Of a stretch of DNA of 48,887 nucleotides, positions 16,585-23,786 are shown in pieces. The stretch spans positions 1 through 48,887 of the forward strand of contig CAMPBE010000007.1 of the NCBI GenBank assembly GCA_946636615.1, in the 5' to 3' direction. The DNA comes from an uncultured bacterium (GTDB taxonomy: Bacteria > Cyanobacteriota > Vampirovibrionia > Gastranaerophilales > Gastranaerophilaceae). Each line of letters opens with the position of its first letter. Position 1 is the stretch's first letter. Below the pieces are notes generated by a model. The model was not told where the DNA came from and did no database searches. It saw only the letters and a list, made by a program, of their open reading frames with translations. Made by a program: the position numbers and the translations under genes.

Positions 16585-17849
16585 TATATTTTATCAAAAC
16601 CTGTATATTTTCTGAGAACTTCAGGAATTACAATCGTTCCGTCTTCCTGTTGAAAATTTTCAATAATTGCGGCAAATGTGCGGCCGACGGCTAAACCTGA
16701 ACCGTTAATTGTATGCACAAATTCAGTTTTGCCGGTTTCTTTGTTTCTGTATCTGATATTAGCTCGTCTTGCCTGATAATCACCAAAGTTTGAGCAGCTT
16801 GAAATTTCTTTGTACGCATTATAAGATGGCATCCAAACTTCCAAATCCCAACATTTGTTTGCAGAAAAACCGATATCACCTGTTGACAATGCAACTCGTC
16901 TATATGGCAAATTCAGCAATTGAAGCATCTTTTCAGCATCTTCTGTTAATTTTTCATGTTCCTCTTTACTTGTTTCCGGCTTGCAAAGTTTTACAAGTTC
17001 AACCTTATTAAACTGATGAACTCTTATCAAACCTCTTGTATCTCGACCTGCAGAACCTGACTCTCTCCTAAAACAAGGTGTATACGCAGTCATATACTTT
17101 GGCAAATCATCTTCCGACAAAATTTCACCAGAATATATGTTTGTAACAGGGACTTCTGCAGTTGGTATCAAATATAAATCTTCATCAACACATTTGTACA
17201 TATCTTCTTTAAATTTAGGAAGCTGACCTGTACCTGTCATTGTAGCAGCATTAGCCATAAATGGAGGTAAAATTTCTTCATAACCCTGAATTTCAGTATG
17301 ATAATCTAAGAAAAAGTTAATAATAGCTCTTTCCAATCTTGAGCCTTTGCCTCTATATAAAGTAAATCTGCTCTGAGAAATTTTTACACCACGCTCAAAA
17401 TCAACAAGATTTTTTTCTTCACACAAATCCCAATGTGCCTTTGGTTCAAAAGAAAATTTAGTAGGTTCGCCCCAAGTTGAAACAACAACATTATCATCCT
17501 CAGATAGCCCAATAGGAGTTGTTTCATCTGGAATATTTGGAGTATGCAATAAAATATCTCGTTGCTTTTCATCAAGTTCAGTCTGTTTATCCTCTAATGC
17601 TTTGATATCATCTCCGAGTTTTCGCACTTCTTCCTGAATAGCATCTGTATTCTCTCCATTTTTCTTCATCATACCAATTTTTTGAGAATCATTTTTTCTT
17701 TTAGCTCTCAATTCATCTGCTTGAGTTTGAATTTTTCTTCTCTCAGCATCAATTTCAAGAACTTTATCTATAGAAAGCTCAGGATTTCTCCTTTTTAAAA
17801 GTTCGTTAATTTTTTCGGGATTCTCTCTAATTAATTTAATATCAAGCAT
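16584..17849 (-). CDS. serS: Seryl-tRNA synthetase
   Basis: Class II synthetase that charges tRNA-Ser and tRNA-Sec. The N-terminal helical arm (about 30-105) is rich in charged residues. The core has motif 2 [14 protein letters not shown] followed by RVHQF, and the class II motif 3 region GSGLAVGRT near the C terminus, with the serine-site segment [16 protein letters not shown] start at the inner ATG (17849), giving MLDIKLIRE, because the GGAGG ribosome-binding site lies eight bases before it. The ATG 15 bases further upstream overlaps that site. Length is standard at 421 residues. A palindromic repeat lies immediately upstream; I see no T-box features. Confidence 0.97.
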   Translation of the reverse strand: MLDIKLIRENPEKINELLKRRNPELSIDKVLEIDAERRKIQTQADELRAKRKNDSQKIGMMKKNGENTDAIQEEVRKLGDDIKALEDKQTELDEKQRDILLHTPNIPDETTPIGLSEDDNVVVSTWGEPTKFSFEPKAHWDLCEEKNLVDFERGVKISQSRFTLYRGKGSRLERAIINFFLDYHTEIQGYEEILPPFMANAATMTGTGQLPKFKEDMYKCVDEDLYLIPTAEVPVTNIYSGEILSEDDLPKYMTAYTPCFRRESGSAGRDTRGLIRVHQFNKVELVKLCKPETSKEEHEKLTEDAEKMLQLLNLPYRRVALSTGDIGFSANKCWDLEVWMPSYNAYKEISSCSNFGDYQARRANIRYRNKETGKTEFVHTINGSGLAVGRTFAAIIENFQQEDGTIVIPEVLRKYTGFDKI

Positions 17850-17865
17850 TTTATAAACCTCCATG

Positions 17866-17944
17866 TGTCATTCTGAGACATTTATGAGATCCTTCGCTTT
17901 GTTCATGATGACATTTAGAAATAAATGCCGAAGAATCTCATAAA
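17866..17944. repeat. Short intergenic palindromic repeat upstream of serS
   Basis: A nested inverted repeat. Outer arms are TTTATGAGATCCTTCG (17881-17896) and CGAAGAATCTCATAAA (17929-17944), complementary at 15 of 16 positions. Inside, CATTTA-GAAA-TAAATG (17912-17927) forms a perfect hairpin. At the left edge TGTC and GACA (17866-17880) flank ATTCTGA. TGTCATTCTGA (17866-17876) also nearly mirrors TCATGATGACA (17903-17913). It resembles the GATCCTTCGC/GATGACA class of interspersed non-coding repeats seen in many bacterial genomes. There is no coding capacity. Only one copy lies in the window. The rest of the 266-bp gap (17945-18081) shows nothing recognisable. Confidence 0.7.
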
Positions 17945-18081
17945 GATAATATTTCAAACAAATGAGATAATCAAGATTAATTAAATAGTGGGATGGTTAA
18001 ACAGCTAAAAAAAAAAATTATGTTTGCATGATTTTACTATTATTATTTTTAATAACTTTTCAACACTAATATTAACTTTTA

Positions 18082-18109
18082 TTGCTAAATTTGACATAAG
18101 GTGTATAAT
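18082..18109 (+). promoter_or_regulatory. Promoter of the 18116 gene
   Basis: TTGCTA (18082-18087), a 16-base spacer and TATAAT (18104-18109). Six bases later comes the GTG at 18116, the same -10-to-start spacing as in the leaderless genes. Confidence 0.6.
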
Positions 18110-18115
18110 TAAAGT

Positions 18116-18451
18116 GTGGGGTATATGATGTTTAAAAAATTAGCACAACGTCTTTCTGCTGATCGAGAAAAGCAAACAAATGTTGCTTTTAATCCTATTG
18201 AAGTTGACTTTGAAAACAGAAAAAAAATATTTTTAAAAAACATGACAAAAACTGCTGTTGAAATGTACGAAAAGCAGTCAGATATAAAAAAGTTTACAGC
18301 ACTAGCACTTTCAAATCCGGAAAACAAATCTCACAACAAACTTGTTGAAGCACTATTTTCACATGGAATAGTTAATGTGGAAGATGATGAAAAGCTTTTA
18401 GAGCTTTCAGATAACAGACGATTTTTAAAAGATTTAGGATTAACTGGATAA
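18116..18451 (+). CDS. Unknown small cytoplasmic protein
   Basis: No family recognised. About 108-111 residues, mixed helical, with no membrane segment, signal peptide or cysteine motif. The C-terminal half reads like a small helical bundle (KLVEALFSHGIVNVEDDEKL). The start is uncertain. GTG at 18116 lies exactly six bases after a TATAAT and would be leaderless. ATG at 18125 or 18128 could instead use the GGGG just upstream. The stop codon is directly next to the stop of the convergent isocitrate dehydrogenase gene, with no bases between. Confidence 0.65.
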   Translation: MGYMMFKKLAQRLSADREKQTNVAFNPIEVDFENRKKIFLKNMTKTAVEMYEKQSDIKKFTALALSNPENKSHNKLVEALFSHGIVNVEDDEKLLELSDNRRFLKDLGLTG

Positions 18452-19444
18452 TTACAGATTTGCTATTATAGCATCTCTGAACATTGTAGTACTCATGCTG
18501 CCACCCAAGTCTTTTGTACAAACACCCTGTTCAAGAGTTTTATACAAAGCTTTTTCAATTTTTTGCGCATAAGATTGCTCTCCAATAAATTTAAGCATTT
18601 CAACAGCAGATAAAAGCAAAGCTGTAGGATTTGCAATATTTTGACCTTTTATATCTGGAGCAGAGCCATGAACAGGTTCAAACACAGCGTAATCTGCGCC
18701 TATATTAGCCCCCTGTGCAACACCAAGACCACCAATTAAACCTGCACACAAATCTGAGACAATATCACCGTACAAATTAGGCAAAACAAGAACATCAAAT
18801 TGAGTCGGATTTTGAACAAGCTGCATACAAAGGTTGTCAACTAATATTTCACATTTATGAATTGTCGGATAATCTTCGGCAATTTTTCTATATGATTCTA
18901 AGAACAAACCGTCAGAAAGTTTCATTATATTAGCCTTTGTAACAACACAAACTTCTTTTCTGTTATTTTTAACAGCATAGTCAAATGCAAATTTACAAAT
19001 ACGCTCACTTGCCTCTCTTGTAATGATTTTTATACTCTCTGCAGAATTTTCATCAACTTGTCGTTCAATTCCTGCATACAAATCTTCTGTATTCTCCCTA
19101 ACAACAACAATATCAACCCCATCAAATCTTGTTTTGACATTTGGCAAATTTTTACAAGGTCTTAAATTTGCATATAAATCAAGCGATTTTCTAAGTTGGA
19201 CATTGACTGACCTGAAACCTTTTCCAATAGGAGTAGTGACAGGAGCTTTTAAGGCAACTTTATTCTTTTTTATAGAATTTAAAACTCTTTCAGGTAAAGG
19301 AGTACCCTCTTTTTCTATCACATCTGCTCCTGCAGTTTGAACATCCCAATCTATTTTCAATCCGGCTGCATCTATAATTTTTATAACCGCACTAGATATT
19401 TCCGGGCCTATACCATCACCGTTAATTAATGTTATCGTTCTCAT
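18452..19444 (-). CDS. NAD-type isocitrate dehydrogenase (isocitrate/isopropylmalate dehydrogenase family)
   Basis: Oxidative decarboxylation of isocitrate to 2-oxoglutarate is the best guess. The 330 residues are a short beta-decarboxylating dehydrogenase. Substrate-loop motifs are [17 protein letters not shown] and [13 protein letters not shown], the latter typical of isocitrate rather than isopropylmalate enzymes. Metal ligands lie in [13 protein letters not shown], and the cofactor region reads [15 protein letters not shown]. The length fits the NAD-dependent/homoisocitrate branch, so homoisocitrate or another 2-hydroxy-dicarboxylate cannot be ruled out. No leuCD-like genes are nearby. 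Its start lies inside the end of the Cys-rich gene at 19422, so translation is probably coupled. Confidence 0.85.
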   Translation of the reverse strand: MRTITLINGDGIGPEISSAVIKIIDAAGLKIDWDVQTAGADVIEKEGTPLPERVLNSIKKNKVALKAPVTTPIGKGFRSVNVQLRKSLDLYANLRPCKNLPNVKTRFDGVDIVVVRENTEDLYAGIERQVDENSAESIKIITREASERICKFAFDYAVKNNRKEVCVVTKANIMKLSDGLFLESYRKIAEDYPTIHKCEILVDNLCMQLVQNPTQFDVLVLPNLYGDIVSDLCAGLIGGLGVAQGANIGADYAVFEPVHGSAPDIKGQNIANPTALLLSAVEMLKFIGEQSYAQKIEKALYKTLEQGVCTKDLGGSMSTTMFRDAIIANL

Positions 19445-19640
19445 TTTCCCTCACAATATGTAAATGTCTTTCAAATTTTTCAAAAAATCCGCAATTACAA
19501 ACGGTCAGACTGTCCTCTAAACACACTACACCAAGTCCTAATGCGGTAAGTAACGGACATGCAACTCCCTCTGCATAATTCTTGCAATCAATACACTGAT
19601 CATCTCCTTCAATATAAATTTGTCCGTTTTCGCAATACAT
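19422..19640 (-). CDS. Small Cys-rich putative metal-binding protein
   Basis: The 72 residues contain seven cysteines (3, 16, 19, 28, 40, 48, 50) including CIDC and CNC motifs. This suggests zinc or an iron-sulfur cluster. No family is recognised. The gene overlaps the start of the isocitrate dehydrogenase gene by 23 bp in another frame. Together with a textbook promoter (TTTACA, 17 bases, TATAAT) six bases before its ATG, this supports it as a real gene leading a two-gene operon. The Cys pattern reads like a compact redox or regulatory module. A role with the dehydrogenase is inferred from coupling only. Confidence 0.72.
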   Translation of the reverse strand: MYCENGQIYIEGDDQCIDCKNYAEGVACPLLTALGLGVVCLEDSLTVCNCGFFEKFERHLHIVRENENDNIN

Positions 19641-19646
19641 ACAAGT

Positions 19647-19675
19647 ATTATAAACCTGTTTTTATTGTTTGTAAA
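19647..19675 (-). promoter_or_regulatory. Promoter of the Cys-rich protein/isocitrate dehydrogenase operon
   Basis: Minus-strand TTTACA (19675-19670), 17-base spacer, TATAAT (19652-19647), then six bases to the ATG at 19640. The -35 forms half of an inverted repeat, TGTAAA-TG-TTTACA (19670-19683), a possible operator. Confidence 0.7.
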
Positions 19676-19771
19676 TGTTTACATTTTGTTACAATTACAT
19701 CTAAAAAAGCAATTTTCATAAAAATAAACACTTTATATATGTAAGGTAGGTTAAAAATAGGTTAGTTTATT

Positions 19772-20605
19772 ATGATTTCGGTAGGACGAATAGTAAAAGC
19801 TGCTGGCAAACTTGCGTTTATGGACGAAGGGTTTTCTAAAATAGCAGAGAACACCCTAAAAGCATCCAGAAAGTCTCAAGGTTGGTCAAGCATACATAAA
19901 CAAATCGGCAATGCCTTCAAAGAAGCTGAAAGGCAAACCTATAATGATTCTTTTTGGAGAAATTTATGGGAAAAGAATATATGCGGTTTCCCAAAAGATA
20001 TAGCTAATGCTTGGAGAAATTCAAGCGGCATATGGGGAGTGACAAAAGGTATTGGCGGACAAATATTAAAAAGACTACCGATAATATTTGCTGCACTTGA
20101 ATTGCCAAATATTTTCTCCGCAACAAAAGATGAAGGTATAATAAGCGGACTAAAGGAAACTGTAAGAAGTGCAACGAGATTAGCAAGCGGTATGGCAGGC
20201 TTTATTGTAGGCCAAACTCTTATACCAATTCCGATTTTAGGAGGTCTTATTGGCGCAATAGGCACAGACCTACTTGTAGATAAAGGTTTGAATTTATTAT
20301 TAGGTAAAAGCTATGCTGAGCGAAAATCCGAAACTGAAGAAGCAAGAAAAAATAGCGAATTACATCAATATATGGATCAACAGCAACAACTGCAACAGAT
20401 GCAACAAAATAACCCATATATGAACATATATAGCGGTCAAAATCAACTTGCAACAAATAATTATATGAATATGAGGCCAACTATGACTCCTCAACAAATG
20501 ATGGCAATGAGAGGAATGCTGTATGGTGGCGAAATGACAAATCCTATGGATCAGGATTTTATGGCTATGACATCCGGAATCAACAGATTAAATTATATGT
20601 GTTAA
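19772..20605 (+). CDS. Unknown membrane-inserting protein, paralogue of the next gene
   Basis: No known family. The 277 residues have an amphipathic N-terminal part, then an aliphatic segment near 102-118 (LPIIFAALELPNIF). A strongly hydrophobic Gly/Ile-rich hairpin follows at about 143-178 (GFIVGQTLIPIPILGGLIGA), then a charged stretch. The C-terminal tail is Gln/Met/Asn-rich with repeated QQ and MM (about 205-265). The region 100-185 aligns with 250-345 of the next protein: the same aliphatic-E-x-P segment, then G-x-K, a Ser-rich helix, a GF-x-x-G hydrophobic stretch, and a final KG....LG.S. There is no signal peptide. The ribosome-binding site is weak. The order hydrophilic, hydrophobic hairpin, flexible tail recalls secreted translocator or pore proteins, but that is speculation. 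Confidence 0.75.
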   Translation: MISVGRIVKAAGKLAFMDEGFSKIAENTLKASRKSQGWSSIHKQIGNAFKEAERQTYNDSFWRNLWEKNICGFPKDIANAWRNSSGIWGVTKGIGGQILKRLPIIFAALELPNIFSATKDEGIISGLKETVRSATRLASGMAGFIVGQTLIPIPILGGLIGAIGTDLLVDKGLNLLLGKSYAERKSETEEARKNSELHQYMDQQQQLQQMQQNNPYMNIYSGQNQLATNNYMNMRPTMTPQQMMAMRGMLYGGEMTNPMDQDFMAMTSGINRLNYMC

Positions 20606-20691
20606 CAATACTTAACAATAACAAAATTAAAGTAAATTTTTAATAAAAAAAATACTTTATATAAATACGGGGAATTTTATAAGGGGAAAAC

Positions 20692-21984
20692 ATGTCAATT
20701 AGTTACTATGACGGGCTACGCATAGCCGCAGCCGCAAACGGTACAATTCCAACTATAAATCCGGCTGATGACTTTAATACTTCAGTCATCGGTGGTACAG
20801 CATTGTTTGGCGGCGGCACACTTGCCTTTCAAGGTGGTGCATGGCTGTGGCAAAATCATGGCAACTATGGTACTGCTTTTAGAGAATTAATGAAAAATCC
20901 AACCCCCAAATTACTTAGACAACAAGGGAATTGGTTTACAAATCCATTTACAAACAGCTACTATTGGCATAATCTTTCAGAATTAAACGGGGAAATAGCA
21001 AATAAACCATTATGGGATCAAAAGGCATTTGATGCATTAAAAACAGATGAAGAAAAGGCTGCATTCAAAAACAAACATGCGCAGGCTTGGAAAAAAGGAC
21101 ATCATTACCAAAAAGCAAGATTAGAATTAGAAAGAATTAAAGAACTAGCAAAAAGAGGGAAATTAGCAGGTGCAGACTTAAAAGCAGCTTTAAAAAATGT
21201 AAAAGAAGAAATTTACAAAGCAGATTTAAAATATTTAGAAGATATTAAATCCGGAAAAATTAAACCAACAGGAAGATTAGCAAAAATTGGCAATGCTATA
21301 AATAAATATACCGGAATGCAAGCAGCAGAAAGAGCTTGTTTAAGAACAATCACAAGCGGAACAGCTTCTACAACAACAAAAGTTGCAGCAAAGGCTGGTA
21401 GGGCATTTATTAAAGGCGGAGGTCCACTCACATTTGCAATTGAATTAGGATTAGAAGTTCCTGACGTAATAAAGACATATAATGAACTTGGTTCAAGCAA
21501 GGGAACTAAACAGCTTTTAAAATCAACAGCAACTGCAGGAGCATCAGCCGTTGGGTTTGTGGCAGGCGCAAAAGTAGGCGCAGCAGCCGGAGCAGCTATA
21601 GGCTCTGCATTTGGTGGTATTGGAGCAATACCGGGTGCAATAATTGGTGCTATTTGCGGTATAGGAGGCGGATTGCTTGGAAGCTGGTTATGCAGAAAAG
21701 GTGCACAATTTGCTTTAGGTCCGTCAGAATTAGAAATTGCTCGAAAAACAAAAACAGGAAATGACGCAATGGCACTTGTATTAAACAAAGACAAACAACT
21801 TGAAACTTGTGCCGACATCGCTATAAAAGCGAACGCAGGGGAAATCAAGCTTGATAATGAAACTATTCGATCAATGGGAAATATACTAAAAGGCAGAGAA
21901 GAAGACTTCGAAAAACTTGTTGTTTCGAAGCTACAAGCACAGAACCAAACAGGTAAAGGTGAAAATTTATCATTAACAGCATAA
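20692..21984 (+). CDS. Unknown Gly-zipper membrane-inserting protein, paralogue of the previous gene
   Basis: No known family. The 430 residues have a short hydrophobic patch at about 33-52 (GGTALFGGGTLAFQGG) and a charged helical section with Lys/Ala-rich repeats at about 110-200. A long Gly/Ala zipper follows at about 283-333 (VGFVAGAKVGAAAGAAIGSA, then GAIIGAICGIGGGLLGS). A hydrophilic C terminus completes it. There is no signal peptide. It shares the central domain with the gene before it. An 86-bp gap separates them and this gene has its own ribosome-binding site (AAGGGG). A strong terminator overlaps the stop codon. Gly-zipper segments commonly form membrane oligomers, so a multimeric channel or effector is possible but unproven. 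Confidence 0.78.
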   Translation: MSISYYDGLRIAAAANGTIPTINPADDFNTSVIGGTALFGGGTLAFQGGAWLWQNHGNYGTAFRELMKNPTPKLLRQQGNWFTNPFTNSYYWHNLSELNGEIANKPLWDQKAFDALKTDEEKAAFKNKHAQAWKKGHHYQKARLELERIKELAKRGKLAGADLKAALKNVKEEIYKADLKYLEDIKSGKIKPTGRLAKIGNAINKYTGMQAAERACLRTITSGTASTTTKVAAKAGRAFIKGGGPLTFAIELGLEVPDVIKTYNELGSSKGTKQLLKSTATAGASAVGFVAGAKVGAAAGAAIGSAFGGIGAIPGAIIGAICGIGGGLLGSWLCRKGAQFALGPSELEIARKTKTGNDAMALVLNKDKQLETCADIAIKANAGEIKLDNETIRSMGNILKGREEDFEKLVVSKLQAQNQTGKGENLSLTA

Positions 21985-22013
21985 AAATACCGCTTAATAT
22001 AAGCGGTATTTTT
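21983..22013. terminator. Bidirectional terminator overlapping the stop codon
   Basis: Perfect 14-base arms AAAAATACCGCTTA (21983-21996) and TAAGCGGTATTTTT (22000-22013) flank a three-base loop. It serves the 20692 gene and the convergent small gene ending at 22018. Confidence 0.9.
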
Positions 22014-22017
22014 ATTA

Positions 22018-22191
22018 TTAAACTGCAGTGACGTTAAAATCACGCTCCGATTTAAATGTTGAGCTTTCAAAAATATTCTTTAAAAAAAGTTCAATCTTTG
22101 CCTCCATTGTAGAGATTTCTTCTTTCAAGGCTTTGTAACTTTCTTCCTTAACATCATTTAGTGCTTTTTCAAAAATTTCGTCATGATACAT
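22018..22191 (-). CDS. Small predicted coiled-coil protein
   Basis: The 57 residues start MYHDEIFEKALND and form one long charged amphipathic helix with heptad-like spacing (YKALKEEISTMEAKIELFLK). The start is chosen because AAGGAG lies eight bases before this ATG; the in-frame ATG nine bases further up touches the site. No family is recognised. It shares the terminator with the membrane-inserting protein gene facing it. Confidence 0.6.
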   Translation of the reverse strand: MYHDEIFEKALNDVKEESYKALKEEISTMEAKIELFLKNIFESSTFKSERDFNVTAV

Positions 22192-22352
22192 CGAACACAT
22201 CTCCTTATTATTAAAGTCTACTTTCTTCACATATACCCATAACGACAAAATTATTAACAATCTTTAGCTTTTTAAATTTAATTGTTACAAAATTTATTAT
22301 TTATACAAATTAAAAAAGTTTTAATGTAAAATATTATCAACAGAGGAAAAGA

Positions 22353-23183
22353 ATGGCTACAGATTTTCTTACAAGCTATGATTACTATTCAAGCAGACGA
22401 GATATGGAAGTTATATCTTCTATTGTTGATGCATTAAAAAAAATACTAGAAGAAGATAAACTCCAATCACAGCCATTATTCTTAAGAACATCAGAAAACC
22501 TTATTCTTAACATTGCAAGAAAAGTTGTACAAGAAAAGAAAAAAACTTTTTTGATCGGGATTACCGGTGAAAGCGCTTCTGGAAAAACAGTTTTTGTTGA
22601 CAATACAATAAAAGCTTGTGTAAAAGACAAAAAAGAAGGAATCTATACAGTAATTAGGTGTGATGACTATTATAAAGATACTTCTAAAGAACTTCAAGAA
22701 GCAGGAAGCTATGAAGAATTGTTTAAAACCGGTTTTAGCTTTGACACCCCTAGTGCAATTGATCTTGATTTAATGAAAAGTCATTTGGTTGAATTAAAAC
22801 AAGGAAATACAATTACATCTCCACGGTATGATTTTGTAACATGCGTTTCTGACCCTAATGGAGATGTTAAAAAACCGGCAAAAGTTATTTTAACAGAAGG
22901 ACTTTATGTTTTGAATGAAGGCGTAAGAGATGTAATGGATGTAAAAGTTTATGTATACACACCACTCGAAGTTATAAAAGAGCGTTGGTATAAAAGAGCA
23001 GCATTAAGAGGTAAAACAGGTGCCGCTGCAGATTTGCAATTCGCAGATGTAAATAAAACAGCACAACAATATATTAGACCTGCATACCAAATTTCTGATG
23101 CAGTAATAAACGGAATGGTCTCTCAAGAATATATTCAGGAAATTACCGATAAAATATTTAAAACATTAATGGAAATTGTATAA
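22353..23183 (+). CDS. Uridine kinase-like P-loop kinase
   Basis: The 276 residues contain the Walker A GESASGKT (72-79), RCDDYYKD after strand 2, FDTPSAIDLD, and a lid-type segment with KERWYKRAALRGKTG. These place it in the uridine kinase/phosphoribulokinase superfamily. A 60-residue helical N-terminal extension precedes the kinase core. The core matches nucleoside kinases more than phosphoribulokinase, and no Calvin-cycle gene is near. Phosphorylation of uridine or cytidine is the most likely reaction, but substrate-specificity residues are not decisive. A ribosome-binding site (GAGG) precedes the ATG. It stands alone between two minus-strand genes. Confidence 0.82.
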   Translation: MATDFLTSYDYYSSRRDMEVISSIVDALKKILEEDKLQSQPLFLRTSENLILNIARKVVQEKKKTFLIGITGESASGKTVFVDNTIKACVKDKKEGIYTVIRCDDYYKDTSKELQEAGSYEELFKTGFSFDTPSAIDLDLMKSHLVELKQGNTITSPRYDFVTCVSDPNGDVKKPAKVILTEGLYVLNEGVRDVMDVKVYVYTPLEVIKERWYKRAALRGKTGAAADLQFADVNKTAQQYIRPAYQISDAVINGMVSQEYIQEITDKIFKTLMEIV

Positions 23184-23187
23184 AAAC

Positions 23188-23251
23188 ACTATCGCCGCTT
23201 ATAAGCTTTAAAACAGTTGCATAGAACAACAAGCATCATACGACGATAGTG
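23188..23251. repeat. Long-range inverted repeat after the kinase gene
   Basis: CACTATCGCCG (23188-23198) and CGACGATAGTG (23241-23251) are complementary at 10 of 11 positions, with a 42-base loop that begins with the palindrome CTTATAAG. There is no T-run for a standard terminator. It could be a stem-loop RNA element or the end of an old mobile repeat. Confidence 0.5.
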
Positions 23252-23258
23252 CCTTTAA

Positions 23259-23273
23259 GAGCCTCTACGGCTC
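23259..23273 (-). terminator. Weak hairpin after the CxxC protein gene
   Basis: GAGCC (23259-23263) and GGCTC (23269-23273) flank a five-base loop immediately after the stop codon of the minus-strand gene. The T-run on that strand is poor, so termination would be weak. Confidence 0.35.
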
Positions 23274-23274
23274 A

Positions 23275-23625
23275 TTAGCGCCCACAAGAACTACATCTTG
23301 GGATAGCAACAGGCTGTACATATTCTCTATGACAAGTATTGCACTTGGGCAGAATTACAGCTTTCTGACAAGGGTCACAGGTATTAATCGCAACTCTTTT
23401 TACCTTACAAGTATTACAGTTTTTAAATCCCGTAAATGGATTTAAACTGAAACTTGTTCTGTTTTCACCAATACCCATATAAGGTAAAGGATTTAAATAA
23501 GAAATGTAAGACATAATACCCGTACTTTGTGCATGACCACACTCACACCATGCTGCCGCATTAGAGATTTGTGCAGAAAATGCAAAAGTAATAATTAAAG
23601 CCATTGATAAAAAAAGATTTTTCAT
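23275..23625 (-). CDS. Small secreted protein with four CxxC pairs
   Basis: The 116 residues start MKNLFLSMALII with a signal peptide ending near SNAAA. The start is set by GGGAG eight bases before this ATG; an upstream ATG would add eight residues and disturb the signal. The mature part has CEC and then four CxxC pairs (CNTC, CDPC, CNTC, CSSC) separated by 10-17 residues. It resembles paired zinc-knuckle or rubredoxin-like ligands. One pair is CNTCH, the minimal haem c motif, but a single site and no cytochrome biogenesis context make haem unlikely. Function is unknown; an exported metal- or redox-active protein is the most one can say. Confidence 0.72.
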   Translation of the reverse strand: MKNLFLSMALIITFAFSAQISNAAAWCECGHAQSTGIMSYISYLNPLPYMGIGENRTSFSLNPFTGFKNCNTCKVKRVAINTCDPCQKAVILPKCNTCHREYVQPVAIPRCSSCGR

Positions 23626-23738
23626 ATATTCACTCCCGCTATCTAACACATTTACATTTTTATAGATTAAAAAATATTTTTAAATAGAAAAAAGTAGGAT
23701 ATAAATTAGACAATATGATTAAGTAAAAAGCGCAATAA

Positions 23739-23769
23739 AAAAGACTGAGCAGAAACCGCTCAGTCTTTT
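23739..23769 (-). terminator. Terminator of the SLH protein gene
   Basis: GACTGAGC (23743-23750) and GCTCAGTC (23758-23765) flank a seven-base loop. On the minus strand the hairpin is followed by a six-base T-run and lies just after the stop at 23787. Confidence 0.88.
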
Positions 23770-23786
23770 CCTTTAAAAAAGGTTGA

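Noticed and set aside
17865-18000. T-box leader for serS
   Set aside because: No T-box sequence, no specifier-loop layout and no terminator/antiterminator pair; the structure is a palindromic repeat instead.
21213-22070. Long minus-strand open frame opposite the Gly-zipper protein gene
   Set aside because: It is the mirror of an Ala/Gly-rich gene with few stops in that frame, has no ribosome-binding site, and runs across the strong terminator and the small gene at 22018.
23275-23625. c-type cytochrome
   Set aside because: Only one of the four CxxC pairs is followed by His, and nothing nearby suggests haem attachment machinery.
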